64,000 bases of DNA from Hermetia illucens (lineage: Eukaryota > Arthropoda > Insecta > Diptera > Stratiomyidae): assembly GCF_905115235.1 (NCBI RefSeq), contig NC_051849.1, positions 42,149,017 through 42,213,016 on the forward strand. Reading direction: 5' to 3'. The notes beneath the pieces are model-generated. The model was not told the origin of the DNA and did no database searches. It saw only the letters and a list, made by a program, of their open reading frames with translations. How positions within the stretch are numbered: the first letter of the stretch is position 1; every line of letters begins with the position of its first letter. Below are positions 1 through 11,400 of the stretch, piece after piece. The translations under genes were made by a program, and so were the position numbers.

Positions 1-39
1 ATTGTAAAGAAGAGTGTGGGGTTTCGGAAGAGGTCAAGA

Positions 40-130
40 GGTCAATTAAAAGACCCGTTCTCAGAAACAACTCAGCCAAAAAATATATAAAATGATAGTC
101 CGTGCACGTGGTATCTAGGCCTCAAAATAC
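40..130 (+). repeat. H-rep family remnant (short internal piece)
   Basis: The stretch with a 'ttctcagaaacaactcagcc' core followed by a run of A resembles the internal part of the long H-rep copy near 35365-35400. Only about 80 bases can be matched by eye and no ends are visible. The bases between here and 350 show nothing recognisable. Confidence 0.4.
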
Positions 131-351
131 TCCCCACTACGCCGGAAACGCAATTTTATGTTCTTCTGTAATTTACTCAGTTAATATAGCGTTCCCTATA
201 ATTTTCATCTTCACTGATTTAAGTTAAAATTTGGTTCCCATGACTAATCTGGAGGACTTGGAAATTTGTTACTCGGGGATTCAACAAATGGAAAAATTAA
301 AGAAAATTTCCATTCGTAGCTATTTTTTATATACAAATACTGTATTTCGTT

Positions 352-1041
352 CCTCATCAACTGTTCAACAACCGGTATCCAGTTTACACCTGTCTTAGTA
401 AGGAACTCCAGACATCCCGGTTTTGCACCGAGGTCTACCAATTCGATATCGCGAAAAGCTGTTGGGCGTCCTGGTAAGGCAGGTTCTTCCTCGTCTTCTT
501 TTTCTACCATAGACATTGCCCTTATAGACTTACCAGTTGGATCGTCCTGTCTGATGTCCTAAGCCATCGCGTCATCTCAGGCAGGGTCGGGTTTGTCTTC
601 TTTTTCTACCATAGATATTCCCCTTATAGACATTTTGAGCTGGACCATCCTACCACCCATACGGATTAGGTGACCCGCCCATCGCAAGCTGTTGGGTCAG
701 ATTTTATCCACAACCAAACGGTCGTGGTATCGCTCATAGATTTCGTCATTATGTAGGTTACCAAATCGTCTACCTCATGTAGGAAGCCAACAATTCTTTG
801 GAGGATTCTTCTCTCAAATATGGCCAAGCGTTCACATTTTTTCTTGCCAAGAACCCAAGTCTCCGAGAAATACATGGGTACCGGCAAGATCATTGTTTTG
901 TACAGTAAGAGAATTGGACCCTATGGTGAGACGTTTCGAACAGCACAGCTTTTGTGTGCTGAAGTATACTCTGTTAGCTGCCAACAACCGTGCGCGGATT
1001 TCATTGCCATAGCTGTTATCGGTTGTGATTTTCAGTCCTAA
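352..1041 (-). mobile_element. LINE-A fragment, reverse transcriptase C-terminus and 3' end
   Basis: Read on the minus strand, this encodes the thumb and C-terminal part of a LINE reverse transcriptase (MILPVPMYFSETWVLGKKK at 893 downward), then the 3' end with the CCGGTTGTTG tail at about 375-360. The same protein and DNA recur at 13249-14998 and 47600-48640. The copy is 5' truncated and decayed. A segment of about 40 bases (around 490-530) is repeated at about 596-640, so there is also an internal duplication. Confidence 0.8.
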
Positions 1042-1149
1042 TGATGTTAACTCCTCAGATAATTTCTGCGTTATTCTATGTCAGATGGTGACCTCGCTCC
1101 ACCATATGTGTGGATATAGTTGATCTTATGTGCTGGTTCGGAGTCTTTT

Positions 1150-3004
1150 GTAAGGGTTCGGAGTCGGAGTCTTTTGTAAGGGTCTCTCGTTATCCGGTCA
1201 ATCTTTAACCCTGCAAATAATCTGAGCAAGTGATTTTGTATATCCCACCCTTTTCTGTTTTATCCTTGGCAGGTTGTATCCTTTTGTCTATTGAGAAGGG
1301 TCTGTTGTCGAAGCAACCTGAAATCCCTTTTTGTAGTCGAATCTTGATATGTTGTGTTATCTGAAAATAAGTGCGAATGTGTGTCCGGATAGCTGAGTGG
1401 TTAGGGCACAAGGTTATCATACGGAAGGTCGTGATTCAAATTTCATCGGTGGCAGTGGGATTTGTATCGTAATTTGACGTCGGATACCAGCCGACTCAGC
1501 TGTGAATGAGCACCTGAGTCAAATCATAGTAATAAACTCGGTCGAGGGCATGTTGACCACATTGCCTGCTACAGTGTAATATAGTGTACCGTTACGGTCT
1601 TGAATGAGGTGCTCTAACACACTTCAAGACCCTGATCCAATATGGATTGTTGCGCCAACCATTTTTGTTATTATTAAGTAGGAAAGTGGACTGTTGCAGT
1701 CTTCAGGTTTGGTTGGTCTTCTTTTAAATCGGTTCATGATGATATCTCTATTGTATCCATTTTTTGATGGTATGGCTAGGCTGTTATCCACTTCACTTTC
1801 TGTCCATCCTAAGGATGTTATCTGCCGTCATTTTTTTAAGCAAACCGTTGTTCAGGGTATACAGAATAGTCCGTTCATTTGGCACTGGTTTTCTATATAT
1901 CTAGAATTCATAGTTTAAATTGTTTTCCTGCAGATTCAAATCAGATTTGTTAACTACCTAGTTAGGTAGGTTGATACTACCTTGGGTTTCTCCATTATTT
2001 TCAGCCTTCTTTTCGTTGGGATGAGACCATTCAGTTTCTTTTCTCCTTTTGCTGGCTCTTTCAGAAATAAAGCCTATATTTGATTTCCTGACATATCCTG
2101 ATTTTCCACCATATATCTTCCCTGTCAAATGTTGAGGGTACTATATTCTAGCCCAAGCCCTTTGGTACGCTATTTTGGATACTTAGCCACTTCCTCCTTT
2201 GCTAAGTGTACGTAAAGACTATATTTTCACTGTATGACTCCTATGCGTAATTTTTAGGTTGATACATTACGTATGTGATCTTATATTGTTATGTTGTCAA
2301 CTATTGTGTTTTTTCAATTCCAGGGGGCTGTTACCCTCTTCATTCGGCTCTGTATTTTGGAGCCAACGTTCAATATGTTGCTTTTGAAATTCAATATACT
2401 ATAGCTTAACACTGGCAAAGATGCTGCCGTGGCACGATGTTTAGTCGACGACTCCTTGTATCAGGATTCGCGAACCCAAATCTTTTATATACGGCGCCAG
2501 TGTGAAAATCGCCGCTCAATGTCCTAGAATGTTGCAAACTATTTCAAATTGCATACTAGCGACGAGATAGCAACTGTTATTGCAGGGATGATCCCAGTTG
2601 ATATTCTGAACAAACGAAATTTATCTTGTCTTGTCTTGAATTTTCACATGAATTGTGGTAATGTTTATGTGCGCAAAGCGTGCCTTAGTCCGTGTTGACC
2701 CTCTTTTCTAGGCCCAAGTTGCTAGCTGCATGTGGGACTTATCTATCTATTTTGTTCTTATTAGACTCTCTTTCAGCAACATGCTTTGAAACAGAGCCTT
2801 GATGTCAAAAGCAACCAATTCGATTCCTGCCTGTTTCCCTAATTTTTCTTCTGCAGGTCGGGTTCGACTCGATAGTCAGGCGTTCATTGGATCTTTCCCT
2901 TTTCTTGAATTCCTTGTGTCATTTATCGTGTAATAGAATTGGTGCCTGTGGTGATCTCCCTCGTCGTTGACTCTTTGTAGATCTGGGGTAAGCATTCTTG
3001 GTAA
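1150..3004 (-). mobile_element. Penelope-like retroelement remnant (RT and GIY-YIG parts)
   Basis: Two minus-strand pieces suggest a Penelope-like element. Around 2760-2830 the peptide VAFDIKALFQSM resembles the 'FDVKSLF' catalytic motif of Penelope-type reverse transcriptases. At about 1210-1300 the peptide DKTEKGGIYKITCSD resembles the start of the GIY-YIG endonuclease module that follows the RT in this class. The order RT then GIY-YIG is right for the class. The sequence between is too decayed to read. A SINE sits inside it at 1383-1680. It is an old, broken copy. The assignment rests on short motifs only. Confidence 0.42.
1383..1680 (+). mobile_element. tRNA-derived SINE, older copy
   Basis: This begins GTCCGGATAGCTGAGTGG, a tRNA-like head with an A-box (TAGCTGAGTGG), and has a degenerate B-box (GTGATTCAAAT) about 45 bases later. 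A roughly 200-base unrelated body follows, ending GGATTGTTGCGCCAACC and a loose ATT-rich tail. It aligns over its whole length with the copy at 20504-20784 but carries more differences, and no target duplication is visible. Confidence 0.85.
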
Positions 3005-3006
3005 TA

Positions 3007-4324
3007 CAGGGTGCGGCAGCATAACTTCCTTTTTTCAAAACTCAATAAAAACTATTGTATGGATCGGAAAATATTTATTTATTTTTTATAATGTAGGTAC
3101 ATGTCTAAAGTTTTTATTTACATTGTTTTGAACATCAAATCTGTTAGGTGACGTCCCCCATTCTCCATACATGGCGTAAACCGATTTCTGGCGTTTGTCA
3201 TGACTCTTCTTAGCGTAGCAGGTGTTATGTTGGCAATTTCTTCTTGGATGTTAGCTTTCAAATCTTGTAGGGTTCTTGGACGGTTCACATAAACACGGGA
3301 TTTCAAAAAACCCCATAGAAAAAAATCACAAGGGGACAGATCCGGAGAGCGTGCCGGCCATTCCAAATCGCCTCTAATTGAGATAAGGCGCTCTGGAAAG
3401 TGTTCCCTCAAAACAGCCATCGATGCTCTTGAAGTGTGTGCTGTTGCACCGTCTTGTTGGAACCAAGTGTCCCCCAAATCCAAATTTTCTAGCCGTGGGA
3501 AAAGAATTCTGTAGCATGTTTACATACCGGTCCGAATTCACTGTCACAGTAACCTCATTTTCCTCAAAAAGCCAGGGACCAATAATTCCAGCTGAGGAAA
3601 TTGCACACCACACTGTGACTTTGGGTGAATGCAAAGGCTTTTGATGCAATTCTCGAGGGTTGGTGTCAGCCCAGTAGTGCATGTTTTGTTTGTTAACCGA
3701 CCCACACAAATGAAAATGGGCTTCATCGCTAAAAAAACAATAGCACCCTCGGGAACGACATCAAGAAGAAGCTCACACGCGTTCATCCGAGAATTGAAGT
3801 TACGTTCTGAAAGTTCCTGCACTATCGCCATCTTATAAGGATGAAAATGAAGATCATCACGAAGAATTCTTCTCACAGAACGATCGGATAGTCCAAGAGC
3901 AGATGCGTGTTTGCGCGCAGAACGCCGTGGCGATCGCAACATTGACGCTCTCACTGCTTCAATGTTCTCAGGTGATGTAATGGGCCGAGGGACTCCAGTT
4001 CCTCCTTTTGTCGCACTTGCAGTTTGTCTGAATGTAGTGACCCATGTAACAATTGATTTGCGGTCTGGGACGGGAGTCAACGGAGATAAATTAAAGCGAT
4101 TCCGAGATGCACGCTGTGTTGCAATAACCGAACATCCGCTTGAAAAGTAAACCTCAACGGCAAAGGCACGCTCCTCACTATTCCAACGCATGATGGCGAC
4201 TGAACCATGTCGGGACAAAACTTTACAGTATCCCCTCTTGAACGAGACCACTAGCGCTCCGCTATGACATCAACTAACTGAGTGGCACGCATTTTAAAAA
4301 AGGAAGTTATGCTGCCGCACCCTG
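3007..4324 (-). mobile_element. Tc1/mariner-superfamily DNA transposon, DD41D type, full length but disabled
   Basis: The element is 1318 bp, bounded by perfect 29-base terminal inverted repeats starting CAGGGTGCGGCAGCATAACT, with TA on each side (3005-3006 and 4325-4326). The transposase reads on the minus strand from 4251 to 3118. It has an N-terminal helix-turn-helix region (SARKHASALGLSDRSVRRIL), then the catalytic block with SDEAHFHLCG, FQQDGATAHTS and PARSPDLSPCDFFLWG. There are 41 residues between the second and third aspartates, so this is DD41D, the spacing described for the rosa-like group. The coding region is split over three frames: one shift falls in a run of T near 3745, and another near 3490 next to a run of G. 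Confidence 0.93.
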
Positions 4325-4326
4325 TA

Positions 4327-5022
4327 TATCGATATATTATGTGAGAGGATCCACTTTCGGGTGATATTGACATTCATAGTCTTCAATTTTCAAAGAAGCG
4401 ACAACTTTGACGTATTATAACTTTGTTAGTAATAGTGTGATTTCCACCAAACTTGGTAGGATCATGCTCTACATTATAGCCTACATCACCGCAAAATTTC
4501 ATGGTGCTAGAATGAACTTAAGGGGAGTTTTACAGCGAATTACTAAAAATTATAGTAATATACTATTATTAACTTTATTTGAATAGATATCGGTATACAA
4601 GGTATTTCGGTGCCCAGGCACCATATAGTGGCAGCTTTCTGATTTTTTTCAGATTTTTCGGTTGAGCAGTTTCTGAGAATGGCCCCCTTAAAGAAGTGAT
4701 CACTTTCAACCCCCCGCACTCCCCACCTTTCTAACAAATGTCAAAACTAAGGCAGGCTTAGAAAAGTAGTAACCTTTAATTTAATACCCCACATGACTAT
4801 ATTTGATGAAATAAAATTTGACACCCCCTTTTGGATGATGGGGACCCCCTTAAATTCGACGTAATAGGATGTAACTCATTGTATGCGTGAGCGTTCGCAG
4901 CTCCCACCTTTCTACCAAATTTGGTGTTAATCGCTATAACCGTCTCCGAGAAAAATGCGTGTAACGGACAGACAGACAGACAGAAGGACAGACAGACAGA
5001 CAGTAAACCTTAAAAAACACAA
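4327..5022 (-). repeat. H-rep repeat, minus-strand copy
   Basis: This is a non-coding repeat. Read in reverse, it matches the copy at 35001-35797 from the (CTGT)n tract and the TTTTTCTCGGAGACGG block (here at about 4945-5000) through the ACCAAATTTGGTAGAAAGG block to the stretch ending near the TATATC segment. The inner boundary abuts the mariner element. The 5' palindrome seen in the other copies is degraded here. No protein is encoded. Confidence 0.8.
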
Positions 5023-5389
5023 CTGTTCATTTGTTACTTATAAGACCTCTTATGATTTTAATCAGAACACTTTCAACCCTTGTCGGCTATTTCAATAGAG
5101 CATAAATATTAGTTATGAAACAACAACTCCCGTTCTTGTGAACATTCTCATTCTCTCACTCTCCTACTCTTCCTTTCGTGAATACTTTAACAAATATTAA
5201 ACCTAATAAGAAATGCTGACGCTTAATCATGACGTAAGGTAACCAAGGTTAGAAATAAATCTACACCACCATATCGCTTCTGGTCAACCCCCTAAGTTGA
5301 ATAAATGAGGCTTAACATAACATTGTCGTTAACCTTATTGACATATTAAACACAAAATTGAAATCACCTAAAAAAATAATCTTTTTCAG
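5023..5389. other. Region before cysteine dioxygenase coding exon, with a splice acceptor
   Basis: This is AT-rich sequence with no recognised element. It ends in CTTTTTCAG at 5381-5389, a good polypyrimidine-AG acceptor 18 bases before the ATG at 5408. The ATG exon is therefore probably preceded by an untranslated first exon further upstream, not identified. Confidence 0.45.
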
Positions 5390-5407
5390 GTTCGCTCCGA
5401 AACAGAT

Positions 5408-8400
5408 ATGTCTAGCATCAACACGGATGTCGTAGTAGCCCACAATGAAGCTGATAACGAACTCAAAGAACAGGAGAAATATCTGCACAAGCTAACATGC
5501 TGTTTTCGCGGCATTGAGAAACCATTGGAAATCCTGCCCAAAGTAGACTCCTTAGAGGACCTCATCGCCAAGCTGCATGATGCATTCAGCACAGTCAGCG
5601 TGAATATGTATCTCGTGAATCATCTGATGCTTTCGTACAAGTCGAAACCCAGTGAATGGAAGAAATTCGCAAAGTGGAATCGTAGTCGGTAAGTGCGCAG
5701 TAGCAAACATTATCAGATGTAATTTTTTTAAAAAAAAAAAAGCATCCCATTCTACATTTGATGAACCCGGGTGAATGCTAAATTTTTGAATCTGATTAGC
5801 CAATCTATCCGAGCCCCTCATAGACGTTATCAAGCCCAATCGTGTTTTTTTCTTTTTATTCGACTCCATCATGGGGACTGAAAAGTTAAAAAAATACAAT
5901 TTCTATGTTTAAGTCAAAGGTTATCAAATAGATGAGGGAACAACACTAATTAACTTCTCTGTTTTATTCAAAGCGAAGTCTCACTGTGTTATTTACCTAA
6001 GGTTCTAGCATATTCTTATTTGAATGAACATCAATAATTTTCAAGAATATTAGCAAATAACAGACAAATTAAAGCTGGCGTTTCCTTAATAAATTGATAT
6101 GTGTTTCGATTTTGGCAGACTTTATTTGATTTTGGGAGATTTTATTGGGGTTATCTTGCCAATTGACCTTAACATAGTGAACTAACAATTCTTCTGATAC
6201 GCAAATCCTCTAATGTAGAATAGGCCAGAACGGAATATTTTTCAAAAATTGCAGGGCAATCAACTCCGAGCTCAGACTTTCCGTAGGGTACTAAGGCCAG
6301 TGGCCAACTAAGAGTAGACAAATTTCTGTACATTTTCCGCCCACAACTGAGCTACGATTAGAAAATTAAAACAACGCTTTCATTTAAAAAAAAAACACAG
6401 AATTCATTCAGTAAACGAATGAGAAAAAAATACAAAAATTAGAGCATATTGCCTTGACCTTGGAGCTTTCGAGTAATATGGTAAAAACTCTGTATAAGTT
6501 CCTTTTGTATATGTATATAGTATGTAGTGAGCGTAATATATGGAATGGGTAAAAGGCTTAGCCTCTGAGCAGCCAGATCGAAGTGGTAAATTGTACTCGG
6601 CTCCCTCGTCTAACGCAATATCAAAAAATTGTTCATGTATCGTTGGATTTCCGCTGGTGAATGTGATGTTTCCCACTACGGTTGGAGTATATCAGCGCAA
6701 AGATTTGATGTCTCATGCATCCATAGGCCGGGAACTCACATAAAGAATGTTCCGTGGATTCTTGCTTGCTCGTTACAGAATAGACACATATCGTCTTATA
6801 GAATTCCTATTTTAAACATATCTCCAGCTAGTGAATTATGGCCAGCCAGAATGCCCACAATATCTTTACAAGTCTTCTTGCTTTTCGGTAAGATGAATTT
6901 GTCAGTGCGTTTGTTTGGATCTGACAGGAAAAGTTTTGTGTGTCTAGCAGCATTAACACCATGCCACCTGGCCTTATCAGAAGCTTGTTCCCAGTTTTTG
7001 ATAGCAGCATTAGTCGATGCTACCGACACTCCTATTGTTGATTCTAGTCTGGGTATGGGGAAAATTGGACACTCTTTCACTAAAGCATCTGAGATTTTAC
7101 TTTCCTCTCCTCCACATTGACCAGGTACCCAGAGTAGTTCCACGATATTGAATCTTCAATGGTTTCTATATTCCTGAATGATTTTTGAAGTGATCAAAGA
7201 ACTGCTCAATGTCCTAAGTGCAGCTTACCTAGCGGTGCAATTTGATTACGCTCGACAATCAACTAGGTTGCTGCTATTTGAATAACATATACTCCAGCTT
7301 GAAAAGCCGTTATATAATATTCCAAATAAGAAACCCACTTCCCGTCGCCATCGGTGTAGAAGCGATCAACACCGACTTCAGCATACTTGCTCTTCAGAGT
7401 TACGTCCTATAGCTTTCAAACCAAAATGTGAAGAGCAGCACAGGACTTTCCACGCATCTCGGCGCCTCCGTCGGCTGAAACCACGGTTAGTAGATATAGA
7501 AAGACGAAGAGTGCGAAGTCCAATCAGAGTAAGAATCTTGGCTTAGTTGGTATTTATCTTCAGTTCAACTCTGCTCACTTATTTGAAATAATAAAAACTT
7601 GCTTTTTCTATTCGCTAGTATTATTTATTGGTCTTGCAAGTACCGACATTTCGGGAACCACTAACCCAGGTTTGTTAGCACTGATGAAGGGAACAAGTGG
7701 CTCCCGAAATATCGGTATTTACAAGACCAATAAATAACACTAACGAATAGAAAAAGCAAGTTTTTCATTGTTTCAAATAATTTCATCGTTAGAAATACCG
7801 CGTAATTACACTCAGATCTGCTCTCTTCTTTATCCGGTCAGACGACATTTGATGTAGTCATGATGTTTGAGGAATGATGACATAATCTATTGAACCCCTC
7901 TATGTCCTCGAGACAGGAATAAAACCAGTATGAAAACATCTCCGATAGTTAGGAGAAAACATTATATCGGTGACAGTATGCAATCCTGATGGACTTCGCT
8001 TTGGAGTTCAAATTACTCTGAGATTTTACTTTGATGCAGCACTTGGTATTTTACACCATCATACACCCCCTGTTCCAAAAGTAACCGGGTACACTATATG
8101 CACATGAAACGAACAACACTATCCAGTGGAAAACTTTGTAAAAACTGTTCTTATTGGTGAATAAATATAGTGTGATTTCAGTACGGACCTGAAAGTGATG
8201 AATGGCGGTGACCGAAAGGACCTAAAAAGGACGTTTAATGAACTCAAAAATCAAAACAATGCTCATTTCTTTCTACGATTCAAAATTGATAATTTATCAA
8301 GAATTTGTTCCAACTGGTACAACGATAGTTGGAGATTGTTACACGATAATGCACTTTCTTATCGTGTAGCAGTTATCACTGATTTTCTAACTAAAAATCC

Positions 8401-11400
8401 TTTTTTGCTTGAGAATTCACCGTGTTCGCCTGATTTCGCTCTTTACGACTATTTTCTATTTCCTAACGTTGATTTGGCAATGAAAGGCAAACGTTTTCCA
8501 TGAATTGAATACAAACGACCGTCAACGGACGCCATACTGAACAACACACCAATAAATGTCATAAAAAATCAGTTGAATTACTGCAAATTGAGAAAACAAT
8601 ATATTTCAGTTGAGGAATAATAGATTCCCGGCATTTGCAAATGAGTGGAAGTAACAACTCTACCAATACTATAGGAGCTGCATGGAAAAGTTCCGAAATG
8701 AGACTATAATGGCCGGCACTTTGGTCCAGTTGATTGATTCATTTTTGGTTAGAGGAGCAGTCTGCATTCGCATGTTACGGTGGCTTGCCATATCATCCAT
8801 AAGAGACTTCACCGATTCAGAATCGTGGTGAAGTGCTCTCTCCACTTCGTCAACTACTCATCATAGATGAGAAGCTCAACGTTAACGTCCCTCATTGGAC
8901 CATGGAAAGGCTTGCGATCATCTGCAAGCTCTTTCGTAATACGGTATGCGATGGCTTCTGGTTGCCTTGCAAAGGTGGAACTCCTTTTATCACAGAGCAC
9001 AATAGGCTGCACTTCTCGTACTGTTTCAAGGAAACGCAGCTCCATTCGCCGCGTTCATCCCCACTTGGGGCTGCTAACAGAACAATCAGCGTCATTGATC
9101 CCCCTCCACGTTTCCGTGATTTTTCCACGAGCGTAATCTTGTAACGTCATTTTATGTCGTGACCCGACAACTTTATAGGCCCTAGACACGAAGGCGCTTT
9201 TAATGTGCTCATCAATATTCTTGAGCAGAAAGTTCTCCCACTGCTGAACGGGAGTCGAATCGCGGAGATGGCCCGTATTGAATTTGAGCGGTCAACGCTC
9301 TGTTCCCCTGTGAGCAGATGCAGTAGTAACACCCGAAAACGAAAATAAGCGATCATCGGATGATTCAGGATACAACTCTCAAATTCACTAATTATCGCGA
9401 TATGGTCGATCTGGGTAAACATTCTTAGCTGGTCAATTGAAACACAAATAACCTTGTGAGACCTTATGATAGACCAATATGCTCCCGACGGAAGGCGGTG
9501 AAAGGTGAAGAACCGCTAGTTGGTAATATACCACTATTAGGTTTATTTGAGCAGCTATTTTGAGGTCTTGTGGTACTTGTTACTCATTGTCCTGCTTTAT
9601 TCTTTCAACTTCTCCTTAATACGACTTCTCTCTCTGCCGGTGATAGTTGATGGCGTTTCAACTGCCCTATTTTCTTCACTTGAATAATAATTTACAATAC
9701 AACAAATCATTGTTTTCGGTGAATTAAAAAATGATCTCGAGCAACTTGTCAAAAATGGAATGATCGCCTCATGCAACACGATTTCAGATTGATGAATCAT
9801 CCCCATGAAACAAGCACAGTCACTGTCAGCGGCAGTGACCTGCCCAGAATTGAGCGATTTAAATATCAATCAACGGCGTTTTGCGGAAATGGAAACGAAA
9901 ATGTTGCGTTGACACGTTTTGATCACATCCGACATGAGGATATCCGTGATTGATATAGGGTTGCACCGATCGTGGAAAGACGGCGAGAGAGGTGTCTTCG
10001 ATGGAATGGTCACGTAAATCGCGCTAATAAGAATGAACTTGCCAAGATTGGTCTGAATATCGAAGTCGATGGTAAACGACCAAAAGGCCGGCCGAGACAA
10101 CGGTGTACTTGATACGCTAGATGGGGATTTAAAAGCCACAATATTGCATCAAGATCAGGCATTTGATAAAATAAATTGGCGAAACCGATCACGACGAGTA
10201 GACCCCGCTTGTAAACGGGACAAAGGCTGAAGAAAAAGAAGATTGTCCTGGTTGAATTAAATATTTTGCCTATAATCATCCCTGACCAGAGGGGGGAAGA
10301 AAAGGGGAGTTTTACGCTGTCCCGGAGTTTTCTCATTGGCCCGAAATAGTAATACCATTGAAAAAAGGGAAAATAGAGGACCTGCATAATTTTCAATCCA
10401 GCCCCGTATAATGTTCACCCCGGGTTCCGTTTTTTCCGTATCATTTTGACCTGGGGACCGGATTTTCTCCTACAGCCCTGGATATAACTGAGGTACTTTG
10501 GTATAACACATTTATTTATTTTTTGTGAGTTCTCTAGAATACATTTTAAGCACAGAAAGCTAGAACATGTAGTCTAATTACCATTACCTAGCGTAATCTG
10601 TTGAAAACTTGCCGGTACTCTTGCAGTAAATTCCCAAAAATGCTAGAGTCTAAAATTTTTAGAAGAGGAAATATGGTAGCTTAACAATCAATTGATATTA
10701 AAATAATTTTCGTTATCGTATAATTTCCTCACTACTAATGTCATCTACAATAGCCAAAAAGTTCGTTTTTAAAGTTCTGTGTGAAACAAAACGTTATTGG
10801 GATCGATTCGATGGCTATCTGTATATCTGTCTGTCTGTGACATCCGATTTATTCGGAAACAGCTAAAGCTATTATCACGAAATTTGATAAGAATATGTGA
10901 TCTGTGAATCCCTTTGCATGCAGCGAGTGGCGCCACTTTGTATTGAGTTTAAGGGTGGCTTCCCCATACATTGAAAAGATTTTATATATTATTAAGAAAG
11001 TTATAGAAGGTCCAAGTTGTGTATTTCTCGTTAATTTATCGCAATCTAAAACGTGTATAGCGTAAGAAATAAAGAAACAAAAAGGAGTTTCTCCCCCAGT
11101 AATAAACTAACGACCCGTCAAATATGACTCGCTAAATTGGGGGTTTACATATTTAGAATTCGAACTTTCACCCTTTTTTTCGAACCAATGATTGATTATT
11201 ATACTTAAAGCGATATTATTCCAACGAATTGTTACTCAACTGTTATTTTCCAGATGAAGTTTAATTTCCAAGGTTACAAGAAAGAATTCTCACAAACAGA
11301 ATTCATAAGTATATATTTTTCAATTATCTGCGAGTAACGAGTAAAATACTAACAAATAAATATTAGTAAATTAATCAATACAACTGCAATATTATTTAAT

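Noticed and set aside
1383-1460. Possible tRNA gene
   Set aside because: The A- and B-box pattern is tRNA-like, but the region lacks a matching acceptor stem and continues into the same roughly 200-base body as the copy at 20504. It is a SINE head.
3005-4330. Mariner inserted inside one H-rep copy
   Set aside because: H-rep sequence is clear only on the right side (4327 onward). On the left only GTAATA agrees, so insertion into H-rep could not be shown.
4960-5005. CRISPR-like short tandem repeat (GACA)n
   Set aside because: This is the reversed CTGT microsatellite of H-rep. There are no spacers, and the window is eukaryotic.
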